DNA of 64,000 nucleotides, from the NCBI RefSeq assembly GCF_046127645.1, contig NZ_CP175919.1; one strand, 5' to 3'. This document shows positions 54,727 through 63,958 of this stretch, one piece after another. Within the stretch, counting starts at the first letter, position 1, and every line of letters begins with the position of its first letter. Under the pieces are notes generated by a model. The model saw only the letters and a program-made list of their open reading frames with translations. It did not search any database and was not told the DNA's origin. This DNA comes from Clostridium_F caseinilyticum. GTDB lineage: Bacteria > Bacillota > Clostridia > Clostridiales > Clostridiaceae. The position numbers and the translations under genes are program-made.

Positions 54727-55206
54727 TTATAGTTCCTCCCTTTGAAATAATCCTGATTTGCCACCGTTTTTTCTCATAAGTTTTATATCAGATATTATCA
54801 TTTCTTTGTCTATAGCTTTACACATATCATATATAGTTAAAGCAGCTACTGTAACTGCAGTTAATGCTTCCATTTCCACCCCTGTTTTTCCTGTATTTTT
54901 TACTGAAGATGTTATGTCTATGTTATTGTTTTCAAGATCGAATTTAAAATTTATGTCACAACCATTTATCATTATAGGATGACACATAGGTATAATATTA
55001 GCCGTATTTTTTGCTGCCATAATACCTGCCACCTGAGCTACAGATAACACATCGCCCTTTGATATACTACCTTCTTTTATCCTATTTAAAGTTTCCCTTT
55101 TCATGTTTATATAACCATAGGCAATAGCTTCCCTTTCTGTTTCCTCTTTACTGCCTACATCCACCATTTTCGCTCTTCCTTGATTATTTATATGTGTTAA
55201 ATTCAT
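54727..55206 (-). CDS. moaC: Cyclic pyranopterin monophosphate synthase MoaC
   Basis: 159 residues. Family blocks are GRAKMVDVGSKEETEREAIA, NIIPMCHPIMINGCDINF and VEMEALTAVTVAALTIYDM. With MoaA it makes cyclic pyranopterin monophosphate from GTP in the first stage of molybdenum cofactor synthesis. It is separated from moaA by 3 nt. Confidence 0.97.
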   Translation of the reverse strand: MNLTHINNQGRAKMVDVGSKEETEREAIAYGYINMKRETLNRIKEGSISKGDVLSVAQVAGIMAAKNTANIIPMCHPIMINGCDINFKFDLENNNIDITSSVKNTGKTGVEMEALTAVTVAALTIYDMCKAIDKEMIISDIKLMRKNGGKSGLFQREEL

Positions 55207-55209
55207 AAA

Positions 55210-56169
55210 CTAGCCTCCAATTTGATACATCATTTTTTTGCTTTTACTTTCTTTTTCTTCTATCATATGATGCTCTAACGGTTTATTATAAATAGCTTCA
55301 TTCATCTTAGATAGAAGAGCTTGCTTATTTTCCACATAATCTTTAAGATTTACTTCCTTCTCAGAATGAAGACAGGGTTTCAATGTACCCTCGGAAGTTA
55401 ACCTTACTCTATTACAACCACTACAAAATTTACAACTCATAGGACTTATAAATCCAATGTTTTCTTTAGCTTCTTTAAATTTATATAATATGGCAGTACT
55501 ACTTTTATCCCTTTTTACAGGTATAAAATCTCTATGTTTAGATATTATCTCTTCTGAACTTATATAACTATCTTTATATAGCTTTCTTCCTTCTCCTATA
55601 GGCATAAGTTCTATAAATCTTACGGATATAGGATATTCCTTTGTTAAGTTCATAAAATCATCTATTTCATCATCATTTATACCTTTCATTATTACTGTAT
55701 TAATTTTTATTGGAGTCATACCAAGTAACAATGATTTTTCAATCCCTTTAAAAATTTTATTAATATCTCCACCTCTTGTTATACTTTTAAATTTATCTTT
55801 TTTTAAGGAATCGAGACTTATATTAACCCTTTTAAGTCCAGCTTTTTTTAAGTCATCTATTCTATCTTCTAAAAATATAGCATTTGTAGTCATAGCAATA
55901 TCTTTAATTGAACTTAATTGTGATGTATTATAAATTAAGTTATCTATATTTTTAAGTATAAGAGGTTCTCCACCTGTAAATCTAATTTTATCCATTCCTA
56001 ATAAGGAAGCTGTTTTAACCACATTGAAAATCTCTTCATATCTCATTATGTCATCATGATCTTTTTTTAAAACACCTTCAGGTGGCATACAATAAATACA
56101 TCTTAAATTACATCTATCTGTTACAGATACCCTTAAATAGTTAATCTTTCTTCCATACTTATCTAACAT
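55210..56169 (-). CDS. moaA: GTP 3',8-cyclase MoaA (radical SAM)
   Basis: 319 residues. The radical SAM cluster is CNLRCIYC (about residues 20-27), the second cluster is in FCSGCNRVRLTSEGTLKPC near 255, and the C-terminal Gly-Gly tail (YQIGG) needed for activity is present. It rearranges GTP to 3',8-cyclo-7,8-dihydro-GTP. AAAGGAGGAATTTA precedes the ATG. Upstream lie a moeA fragment and mogA. Confidence 0.97.
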   Translation of the reverse strand: MLDKYGRKINYLRVSVTDRCNLRCIYCMPPEGVLKKDHDDIMRYEEIFNVVKTASLLGMDKIRFTGGEPLILKNIDNLIYNTSQLSSIKDIAMTTNAIFLEDRIDDLKKAGLKRVNISLDSLKKDKFKSITRGGDINKIFKGIEKSLLLGMTPIKINTVIMKGINDDEIDDFMNLTKEYPISVRFIELMPIGEGRKLYKDSYISSEEIISKHRDFIPVKRDKSSTAILYKFKEAKENIGFISPMSCKFCSGCNRVRLTSEGTLKPCLHSEKEVNLKDYVENKQALLSKMNEAIYNKPLEHHMIEEKESKSKKMMYQIGG

Positions 56170-56223
56170 TAAATTCCTCCTTTGTATAAAAACATGCTAG
56201 CAAATTCTTGTTATATAAAAGCT

Positions 56224-56457
56224 AAAAATATGTAATCTTTTTTATATAAAAATAATAGTTAGTTGCTATATCTTTAGAATTTACAGCATATCCATCTACA
56301 GTAGATCTTTTAAAATTAGGTACATCTATCTCATATTCTCATATATAACTCTATTCATACTACTTAAAATCTCTACTTTTCCCTTACTGATTTCATATTT
56401 AAATTTTTTTATAATAGTTTTATAATCTTTAATGAACATAACTTCAAATAAGTCCAC
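56224..56457 (-). pseudogene. moeA: moeA remnant (N-terminal fragment with frameshift)
   Basis: A GTG at 56457 (after AAGGTAG) opens VDLFEVMFIKDYKTIIKK, and the frame runs to SSMNRVIYENMR then stops. Shifting frame at about 56333 gives EIDVPNFKRSTVDGYAVNSKDI, the signature N-terminal motif of MoeA (molybdopterin molybdenumtransferase). The roughly 330 remaining residues of MoeA are absent, and moaA begins about 55 nt later. It was clearly a moeA gene in this operon that was frameshifted and mostly deleted. Molybdate insertion must depend on another MoeA. Confidence 0.85.
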
Positions 56458-56475
56458 TTTTATTCTACCTTAAAT

Positions 56476-56964
56476 CTATCTGGCACATTCTGATACTTCA
56501 CCTAATAGAATCTCTATTCCATGTGGTATAGCACCTAATACTGCCTGTAAATTTTCTGCCGCAGCTTTTGGGCTTCCTGGTAGATTTATTATAAGAGAAT
56601 CTTTTCTAATTCCAGCAATGCCTCTAGAAAGTATAGCCTTTGGAGTTATTAAAAGGGATTTAGCCCTCATTGCTTCCCCAAAGCCTGGTACATGTTTTTC
56701 AATAACCTTTTCTGTAGCCTCTGGAGTTACATCCCTTTTAGAAAATCCTGTTCCTCCATTAGTAATAATGAGATTTATTCTTTCTTCATCACATAGCTTT
56801 ATAAGATTTTCACTTATAATATTTATTTCGTCTGGTATTATTTTATAATACTCTATTTTATATCCTTCTTTTTCTAAAATATCTTGTAATACCTTTCCTG
56901 TTTCATCTTTTCTCTGTCCCTTTGAACCCTTATCACTTATTGTAATAATAGCAGTCTTTATCAT
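56476..56964 (-). CDS. mogA: Molybdopterin adenylyltransferase-like protein MogA/MoaB
   Basis: 162 residues. The MPT-binding fold is shown by TISDKGSKGQRKDETG, LIITNGGTGFSKRDVTPEAT and GIRKDSLIINLPGSPKAAAE. It adenylylates molybdopterin before metal insertion. It is the first gene of the Moco operon; its usual partner MoeA is decayed directly downstream. The symbol could equally be moaB. Confidence 0.93.
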   Translation of the reverse strand: MIKTAIITISDKGSKGQRKDETGKVLQDILEKEGYKIEYYKIIPDEINIISENLIKLCDEERINLIITNGGTGFSKRDVTPEATEKVIEKHVPGFGEAMRAKSLLITPKAILSRGIAGIRKDSLIINLPGSPKAAAENLQAVLGAIPHGIEILLGEVSECAR

Positions 56965-57210
56965 AGTTATTCCCCCTATGTATTGATTAATTCTATCTAG
57001 TTATAATATAAATTGCTTATAATTTCTAAACCTATAATTTATCATTTGATTTTTAACTTCTAATTCTTATAATTTAAAAATATTCACTTACAAAGCTTTT
57101 AAATTAATTTATGTATCTATTTTTAACTTTTTTTATCTCATAAAATTGCTTAAAAATATCTCCTTTATTTTAATCATCTAATATATAGAATATTCTGTAT
57201 TGTTCATATG
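56965..57210. other. Spacer upstream of the Moco operon
   Basis: AT-rich and gene-free. I looked for a molybdenum-cofactor riboswitch and did not find a GC-richer structured leader. The promoter of mogA is presumably here. Confidence 0.35.
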
Positions 57211-57211
57211 A

Positions 57212-57259
57212 TAAAAAAATACAAAATATTACATACTCTACATTATATAATATTTTGTA
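57212..57259 (-). terminator. Terminator after the MATE transporter gene
   Basis: TACAAAATATT (57220-57230) and AATATTTTGTA (57249-57259) are perfect 11-bp complements, followed on the minus strand by T7. It lies about 170 nt after the stop at 57430. In between, GTTCTACTTTAGAAC (57351-57365) is a small perfect palindrome of unknown meaning. Confidence 0.7.
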
Positions 57260-57429
57260 CCCTTATAACACATTTTCATATATTTTTTTGTAAATATATC
57301 AAATTTATAACTTTTATTCCATTTTAGAATATTTTATTCCTTTGACTTTTGTTCTACTTTAGAACATTTTGTTACTCTACATTTCTATCTTTTTTAATTT
57401 TTACTCACTTAACTTTATAAAATTTAATA

Positions 57430-58752
57430 TTAACTAATAAATTTATAATATATCATTCCTACTATATCCGCTATAATCCATCCTATAGGAATTGCCCACC
57501 AAATTCCTATTAATCCTAAATAAGGAGCTGTAATAAAGGCAAGTGCTACTCTTAATCCAAGAGATATTATAGTCAAAACTATGGACATTTTAACTTTGCC
57601 TAAACCTCTATATAAACCATAAAACATAAATAAATAACCTATAAAGCAATAAAATGTACATACAATTCGTAAATATTCAACACCTATTTTTATAACCTGA
57701 TATTCTGTAGGATTTATAAAAATTAACATAAATTTATCTGCCATAGTCCATACTACTAAGGATATAATAATACAAAATATAGTTACAATCTTTAAAGATG
57801 CCTTGATACCACTTCTGATTCTTTCATCTTTTTTTGCCCCTTTATTTTGCGCAATATAAGTAGAAAAAGCATTTCCAAAGTCTTGTACAGGCATATAAGC
57901 AAAGGAATCGATCTTAACTGCAGCAGCAAAAGCTGCCATAGGAGCCACACCAAAAGAATTTACTAATCCCTGTATCATTAATATTCCAAAATTCATAATA
58001 GATTGTTGTATTGATGTAAGTAAAGAATAACTTGCTGTTAGCTTAAATATTTCTTTATCAAATTTGAATTCCTTTAGCTTAAATTTTAAAAATTCTAATT
58101 TTTTTATACAATATATAATACAAAGAATAGCAGAAATAAATTGAGCAATAACTGTAGCTAAAGCTGTACCGGATACTCCCATATTGAAAATAATAACAAA
58201 TACAAGATCTAATACTACATTTATAACAGCTGCTAAAATTAAAAAATATAATGGAACTTTAGAATTTCCAAGAGCCCTTAAGAGTCCTGCTGCCCAATTA
58301 TATAAAAATGTAAAAAATATACCACTGAATATTATATTAAGATAAGCTCTAGTATCTATAAATAATTCCTTTGGAATTTTCATAAATAGAATAATCTCAT
58401 CTACAAATACTAATGATAATCCAGTTATTACAATAGATGTAATTCCTATAAAAATAAAAGATGTTGATATACTAATTTTTAACTTTTGTATTTCTTTTGC
58501 ACCAAAAAATTGTGAAAATACAATAGAAGTCCCCATACATAATCCTAATAAAATAGATGTTATAAAAACCATAATAGCAAAGGAAGAACCTACAGCAGCT
58601 AAAGCATTTGTACCTATAAATTTTCCCACTATTATTGAATCTACAACATTATATAATTGCTGAAATATATTACCTACTATCATAGGCAATGAAAATTTAA
58701 GTATTACTTTTAAAGGATAACCTTTAGTTAAATCTTTAGTTGAGTTACTCAT
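57430..58752 (-). CDS. MATE family efflux transporter
   Basis: 440 residues from the ATG at 58752, preceded by TTGGAGAAG; an upstream start at 58782 lacks an SD. Twelve membrane segments in two homologous halves. Family phrases are LKFSLPMIVGNIFQQLYNVV, DSIIVGKFIGTNALAAVGSS and AAGLLRALGNSKVPLYF. It exports cationic compounds in exchange for Na+ or H+, but the substrate is unknown. Monocistronic. Confidence 0.93.
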   Translation of the reverse strand: MSNSTKDLTKGYPLKVILKFSLPMIVGNIFQQLYNVVDSIIVGKFIGTNALAAVGSSFAIMVFITSILLGLCMGTSIVFSQFFGAKEIQKLKISISTSFIFIGITSIVITGLSLVFVDEIILFMKIPKELFIDTRAYLNIIFSGIFFTFLYNWAAGLLRALGNSKVPLYFLILAAVINVVLDLVFVIIFNMGVSGTALATVIAQFISAILCIIYCIKKLEFLKFKLKEFKFDKEIFKLTASYSLLTSIQQSIMNFGILMIQGLVNSFGVAPMAAFAAAVKIDSFAYMPVQDFGNAFSTYIAQNKGAKKDERIRSGIKASLKIVTIFCIIISLVVWTMADKFMLIFINPTEYQVIKIGVEYLRIVCTFYCFIGYLFMFYGLYRGLGKVKMSIVLTIISLGLRVALAFITAPYLGLIGIWWAIPIGWIIADIVGMIYYKFIS

Positions 58753-58849
58753 TTTTCTTCTCCAAATATATTTTATTTCCAATGTTTAGTTTATCATAGG
58801 ATTCTATATATTTGAATACTTGCCTCTAAATCTTATGTATTATTAACAT

Positions 58850-59494
58850 TTATAAATAATCTGCTTTTAAACTATTCCAGATTTTCATGGTATATAATGC
58901 TAATACACTTATTGTTAAACAAAGAATTATAACACTAAGTGAAGATTCTTTGTAATTTATTCCCATATAACTGTAAAGTCCTATTATAGGTATATTAGAA
59001 ATAATTATTGTTAATATATATTTTATATAACTTAATCCTAGTGAAGAGGATAAAAAGCATATCACATCTGTTGGAGCTATAGGACATATAATACCCAAAG
59101 CTAAAAATCTAAAATTATATTTTCTTATTAATGGTTCTATGTAATTATACTTTTTGTTAATTAAATTTTTTATATTAAAATTAGAAAATAGTTTAGCTAT
59201 AATATATATTAAACTCTCACTTAAAACCATTCCTATCATAGATAATAAAAATCCATTAGTTGTTCCAAATAAAGTTCCTCCCAGTATTATCAATATAAAT
59301 CCTGGTAACAAAATAGGTAATCTTACTATCCATAATGAAATAAAAATAATCATTGTTCCTGCTTCATTAGAAATTGAATATTCTTTTATGAATTCTATAA
59401 TAATTTGTATGAAATCATAATTATTAAAAATGTACAATGATATAGCCCAAACTATGACTAAAGTAAAACCTAAATATTTTTTATTAATCTTCAT
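58850..59494 (-). CDS. TVP38/TMEM64 (VTT domain) membrane protein
   Basis: 214 residues, about five to six membrane segments. The VTT/SNARE-associated core shows as LPILLPGFILIILGGTLFG and later LALGIICPIAPTDVICFLSS. DedA/TVP38 relatives include putative lipid scramblases or transporters; the role here is unknown. Lone gene, 98 nt upstream of the MATE gene on the same strand. Confidence 0.88.
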   Translation of the reverse strand: MKINKKYLGFTLVIVWAISLYIFNNYDFIQIIIEFIKEYSISNEAGTMIIFISLWIVRLPILLPGFILIILGGTLFGTTNGFLLSMIGMVLSESLIYIIAKLFSNFNIKNLINKKYNYIEPLIRKYNFRFLALGIICPIAPTDVICFLSSSLGLSYIKYILTIIISNIPIIGLYSYMGINYKESSLSVIILCLTISVLALYTMKIWNSLKADYL

Positions 59495-60038
59495 ACATTA
59501 TCCCCCTCCTCTAGCAAAATAATAAGAATACTTTATTTATGAACTTCCACTTAACTGTTACTTTAAATATAAAAAGTAATGATTTTGATTTGTTATAATA
59601 CAATCTTCTAAGGTTTTCATACTTAAAAACTTGTATTTCCCAAAATAATTAGATTTAATAGCAAATAATATAATTTAAATTATTTTAACTTAACTAACAA
59701 AATTAGATTATTATAAAGTTATAAATTTTCTATATATGATTCTCTATAAAAGTTTGGAATAAAATCTGGCATGACCTTTGATAGGCTCTTGTTTTTGAAA
59801 AATAAGACTTTCTTTATGAAAAAATAAACTATAAAAAGCTTTCAAAAGTTCCTATTAATAATATTCAAATGGAGGGACTACTTATAATAATCCAACTCCA
59901 TCTGAATCTAAAAATCACTTAATAAATATTAAATTTCAGTTTTTTTAATTTATTTAACAGCTTTAAATATATAATTATTTTATAAATTTTGATTTTCTAT
60001 ATATAAATAGTCTAGATTATCTCACTTACAAATATTTT
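59495..60038. other. Gene-free spacer between ABC and VTT genes
   Basis: About 540 bp. A short minus-strand frame near 59752-59832 (ending KGHARFYSKLL) has no start with an SD and no family I recognise; it may be a gene relic. No repeat of the three families lies here. Confidence 0.35.
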
Positions 60039-60710
60039 TTATTGTATTTTAAACTTTTTGTTATCCAAATTTATTATTACATCAGACATAGATGCAATCT
60101 CTAAGGAATGGGTTACCATTATTATGCATTTATTATCCTCGTGAGCTAATTTTTGAAAAAGCTTTATTATATCTGTAGAAGTTTTGCTATCTAAATTTCC
60201 TGTAGGCTCGTCCGCTAGTATAATTTTAGCATTAGTGGATAACGCTCTAGCTATTGCTACCCTTTGCTGCTGTCCTCCACTAAGATTTAGTACACTTCTA
60301 TTTCCTTCTTCTTTTGTAAGTCCTACCTTTTCTATTAGTTCGTAAGCTTTTTGCTTTTTATCTAAAATTTCATTTTTGGTAATTTCCATAGCAGTAACTA
60401 TATTTTGAATACCTGTCATGTAATTAATTAAGTTATATGCTTGAAATACTATTCCTATATATTGATTTCTATAATTAGTTAAACCAATTTTCTTTATATC
60501 TTTACCCTCATATAACAATTCACCACTTTTAGGACTATCTAGCGCACTAGCTAAGGATAAAGCAGTAGTTTTCCCTGACCCAGAAGGTCCTAATATAGTA
60601 TAAAATTTACCACTTTCAAAATTGAAGTCTACCTCATTTAAAATTACTGACTCTTTTCCTCCATCTTTATAGCTATAATTCACATTTTTAAATTCTAAGA
60701 TTGTATTCAT
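60039..60710 (-). CDS. MacB/LolD-type ABC transporter ATP-binding protein
   Basis: 223 residues from the ATG at 60710, 6 nt after GAGGTG; a GTG at 60719 lies inside that SD. Walker A GPSGSGKTTALSLASA, Q-loop IVFQAYNLINYMTG, signature NLSGGQQQRVAIARAL, Walker B ILADEPTGNLDSKT and H-loop MVTHSLEIA. It is the motor for the FtsX-like permease directly upstream in the operon. Confidence 0.95.
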   Translation of the reverse strand: MNTILEFKNVNYSYKDGGKESVILNEVDFNFESGKFYTILGPSGSGKTTALSLASALDSPKSGELLYEGKDIKKIGLTNYRNQYIGIVFQAYNLINYMTGIQNIVTAMEITKNEILDKKQKAYELIEKVGLTKEEGNRSVLNLSGGQQQRVAIARALSTNAKIILADEPTGNLDSKTSTDIIKLFQKLAHEDNKCIIMVTHSLEIASMSDVIINLDNKKFKIQ

Positions 60711-60724
60711 ATCTATCACCTCAC

Positions 60725-62218
60725 CTATTCTCTTTTGCTTAATATAGTCTTAGGACTAAATCTTAGTATAGATATAGTTGGTATAGATGCTGAAGCCATT
60801 ACTATAAGTAATCCTATAAGAGCTAATTTTTGTAAATCCTTTGAAGTTACAGAAACATCCATATCTTTTACCATATCTACTTTACTTGACTTGTTAGAAG
60901 ACACTCCATTCATCATTCTACCTGGACCTCCCATCATACCTCCGCCATGTCCACCAAAATTAGCACCAGATTCTGATTCTGAGGTTTCAGTTACCTGAAT
61001 TTCTTTTTGAAGTAAAGTATCTCCTATTTTATTAGCAGCTACATTTCCTGTAAAGGAAGAAACACCAAAAGCTATAACAGCTACTAAAAGCACTTCAACT
61101 ACTAGTTGAGAAATAACTTTAACTTTGCTTTCTCCAAGTGATAGTAGTACACCTATTTCATACTTTCTATCTTTAAGAGATAATGCTATTATAAGTACTA
61201 AAATCATTGCTCCTGCAATAGATACAGTTGCTACCAAAGTTTTTGAGAAAGATCCTACGTTTTCAATAGGTCCTACCATTTGTTTGTATAATTGATCATT
61301 AGCATCTAATGTATAAGTTTCTAAATCAATTTTTTTATCTTTTGCATATTTTTTGAAACTTTCTATATTATCAGGATTGTCCATATAATATACTGCTGAA
61401 GTAATATTCTTACTACTAGTAGTACTATCACTGTTTTCAGTTGAAACCTTAGAAACTACATCATATGGCATATATATTTTATTATAAGGATTTAAGAAAT
61501 CCATATTTCTATTATTTTTAGTATCTGTATCTGAATTTGCCTCATATATCCCTACAATTTCTAATTCTAATGTAGTATTTTCGTCTACAGAAGATACTTG
61601 TATTTTATTTCCTACCTTTAAACTATTTTCTGTGGCCAAATTTTTTTCAATTACAGCCACATTCTTTCCTGCATCCTCTTTTGTAATTCCTCTACCTTCT
61701 GTAATTTTACTATCCCCATCTTTAAAATCAGATAAAAGATTTGTAGCTATAGTACCTGAAAAAGAAATCTCTGGCATAGTAGTAACATTACTACCTCCCA
61801 TTTTAAACATACCTTTTGGTTTTTCTTCACCTTCTTCAGAAGTAGTATCCTCACTACTTTCTTCACTCTTTACATATTCAAAATTTTTAGCGAGTCCAAA
61901 GGATGAAGAAATATAATTATATTGGATTACATGCTCATTATCTTTCAAAACATCTGCAATATCTGTAGTTAAGGATGCTTTGCTAGTTGTTGTATCCTTA
62001 TTTTCTCTTCTTTGTTCCATAAACTTTTGTTCATTAACCTTCAGTGTTACATCACTACCTAATTTTTCTCTAGCTAATTCTGTAGATTTTTTTGTTGCAG
62101 TTTGGATAGACAATCCAACTAACACCATATTAGCAATTATTAAAAGTACAACAAATAATATTAAAGATTTTATTTTCTTCTTTGATATACTTAACATCGC
62201 TCTTTTTAAAAAATTCAT
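60725..62218 (-). CDS. FtsX-like (MacB-type) ABC permease
   Basis: 497 residues with the MacB topology: TM1 at about 15-37, a large extracellular domain (about 40-325), then three membrane segments (about 325-350, 370-395, 465-485). The periplasmic-type domain has MNEQKFMEQR-like charged and Ser/Thr-rich stretches. The loop between TM3 and TM4 is an unusual Gly/Met-rich segment (GHGGGMMGGPGRMMNG). Such transporters move peptides or signals rather than small drugs in Firmicutes; the substrate is not known. First gene of a two-gene operon. Confidence 0.9.
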   Translation of the reverse strand: MNFLKRAMLSISKKKIKSLILFVVLLIIANMVLVGLSIQTATKKSTELAREKLGSDVTLKVNEQKFMEQRRENKDTTTSKASLTTDIADVLKDNEHVIQYNYISSSFGLAKNFEYVKSEESSEDTTSEEGEEKPKGMFKMGGSNVTTMPEISFSGTIATNLLSDFKDGDSKITEGRGITKEDAGKNVAVIEKNLATENSLKVGNKIQVSSVDENTTLELEIVGIYEANSDTDTKNNRNMDFLNPYNKIYMPYDVVSKVSTENSDSTTSSKNITSAVYYMDNPDNIESFKKYAKDKKIDLETYTLDANDQLYKQMVGPIENVGSFSKTLVATVSIAGAMILVLIIALSLKDRKYEIGVLLSLGESKVKVISQLVVEVLLVAVIAFGVSSFTGNVAANKIGDTLLQKEIQVTETSESESGANFGGHGGGMMGGPGRMMNGVSSNKSSKVDMVKDMDVSVTSKDLQKLALIGLLIVMASASIPTISILRFSPKTILSKRE

Positions 62219-62343
62219 ATTGTATAACCTCCTAAGTCCTATAAGTTTCTTACAAAGGTTATTCTAATAAAGTTTTATGTGTTTTTTGTGAAGTTAATTT
62301 GTTTTTTATATAAAATATGCTATAGTAACATTGTATTTCATTA

Positions 62344-63809
62344 ACTTTAGTTATGCAAAATAAAAATCTAAATTGGTAAGACTACCAAAAAATAAATATG
62401 GCATACTTTCTCTTGCCGTGTTATATAAAAGTTACCACACAAATACACACACGGGAGGTAAGAAGTATGCCAAGTACTAATATTGTATCCATTAATGATG
62501 AACTTTACAATTACTTAAATGATGTAAACTATGGAATGTCTAAACCTCAATTTAATCATTTAACCAGTATTGCCAATGGATTAATTAATTTGCGTGGCAC
62601 TAAAACTTTATCAGAAATTGCTAAAAGTGTGTTGTCTTCAAAAGACAAAAGTTGTATTTATAGATTTTTAAGCCATTCTAAATGGGACGATAGTCTTCTA
62701 AACAACAATAGAATTAGTTATTTAAACTTTTTCCTTGAACATAATATTAAACCTAAATCCGTAGGATTTTTGATTATAGATGACACTGTAAATTCCAAGG
62801 AATCAGCGAAGAAAATACAAGGACTATCTTATAATTACTCCCATACGGAAGGTAAAAATATTTGGTCACATTGTGTGGTTACTTCAAATTTTGTTGTAAA
62901 TGACAAATCCATTCCTTTACAATATAAACCTTACTACAAAAAGGAGTTTTGCAAAGATTTAAAGAAAAATTTTAAATCTAAGATTGATATTGCAAAAGAT
63001 TTTATAACTTCTTTTAAAACTCCATCTAATTGTGAAAGAATATATTGTCTTATGGATTCATGGTATACAAATAACAAATTAATAGAAGCTTCTTTAGAAA
63101 AGGGCTACCACCTAATAGGAGCAATTAAATCTAACAGAAAAATATCTCCATTAGGAATTTCGCTGCAGTTATCAGAATTTGAAAAATTCATTAGTCCTAA
63201 CACCTTAGACCTCGTTACAGTTGAAGGTAAGGACTATAGAGTATATACCTATGAAGGTAATGTTGCTAAATTCCCTTATGCTAAAATACTTATTTGCTAT
63301 GAAGTTACCCATGATGGATTAAAGAACCCAGTATATTTGCTGTCTACCGACATATTATTAAATGCAGAGACTATAATTAAATATTATTCACACAGATGGA
63401 GTATAGAAACTTCATATAAGTATTTAAAAAGCAATTTAGCTTTTGATAAATATAGAATGCGTAGCATTTTGTCTATAGAACGATATTTTCTTATAGTATT
63501 CTTAATCTATAATTTTTTAGAATTATTTAGAGTTAGTTCCAAATACAAAGATTTTAAGACTATAGGTGAAACTCAGAAATATCTAAACAGCCTCACGGCG
63601 AAAGCACTTGTGTGCTTTATATACGAAAAATCAAAACAGAATACTACACTAGAAGATATTTTATCAGAACTAAAAATTGCTTAAGAATTTTTCAAAAATG
63701 CATCAATTTAAATTGGATAAGTGTTATTATCCAGTTTGGATAAAATATACTAACAAGCATATTTTATCTACAATAGGTAATTTACATTTTAAAATTGCCT
63801 AACTAAAGT
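62344..63809 (+). mobile_element. IS4-type insertion sequence (about 1466 bp)
   Basis: The left end ACTTTAGTTATGCAAAATAA (62344 on) and the inverted right end ACTTTAGTTAGGCAATTTTA (from 63809 back) form imperfect terminal repeats of about 30 bp. CATTA directly flanks both ends (62339-62343 and 63810-63814), a 5-bp target duplication. It contains one full transposase gene and appears intact, lying between the MacB-type operon and the gene starting at 63959. Confidence 0.87.
62467..63684 (+). CDS. IS4-type DDE transposase
   Basis: 405 residues from the ATG at 62467 after GGGAGGT; an upstream in-frame ATG at 62398 has no SD. The first Asp is in FLIIDDTVNSK, the second in CLMDSWYTNNK, and the Glu is in YSHRWSIETSYKYLK, which fits the Y-(2)-R-(3)-E-(6)-K signature of the IS4 superfamily exactly. 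The N-terminal HTH-like part and the C-terminal tail are complete. No frameshift or stop. Confidence 0.93.
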   Translation: MPSTNIVSINDELYNYLNDVNYGMSKPQFNHLTSIANGLINLRGTKTLSEIAKSVLSSKDKSCIYRFLSHSKWDDSLLNNNRISYLNFFLEHNIKPKSVGFLIIDDTVNSKESAKKIQGLSYNYSHTEGKNIWSHCVVTSNFVVNDKSIPLQYKPYYKKEFCKDLKKNFKSKIDIAKDFITSFKTPSNCERIYCLMDSWYTNNKLIEASLEKGYHLIGAIKSNRKISPLGISLQLSEFEKFISPNTLDLVTVEGKDYRVYTYEGNVAKFPYAKILICYEVTHDGLKNPVYLLSTDILLNAETIIKYYSHRWSIETSYKYLKSNLAFDKYRMRSILSIERYFLIVFLIYNFLELFRVSSKYKDFKTIGETQKYLNSLTAKALVCFIYEKSKQNTTLEDILSELKIA

Positions 63810-63823
63810 CATTAAATTAATAG

Positions 63824-63925
63824 TTGAGAAAATTGCATAATTCATTATATTGCATTGATATATTTACTTAAACACAATATGTTGTATTCCTATTAGAAAT
63901 CTTTTAATTATGCAATTTCCTCAGT
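63824..63925. repeat. Dispersed palindromic repeat R1, copy 6
   Basis: About 102 bp, from TTGAGAAAATTGCATAATT to AATTATGCAATTTCCTCA with internal ACACAATATGTTGTATTCC. Very close to copy 1 at 18349. It begins 10 bp after the IS target duplication and precedes the next gene. Confidence 0.83.
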
Positions 63926-63958
63926 TAAATAATGAATAATAAATAGGAGGACTATTTA

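Noticed and set aside
56965..57429. Molybdenum cofactor riboswitch upstream of the Moco operon
   Set aside because: The leader is uniformly AT-rich with no multi-stem GC-containing structure; the only strong hairpin there is the terminator of the gene on the other side.
59752..59832. Short minus-strand frame ending KGHARFYSKLL
   Set aside because: No start with an SD and no family recognised; not enough to call a pseudogene.
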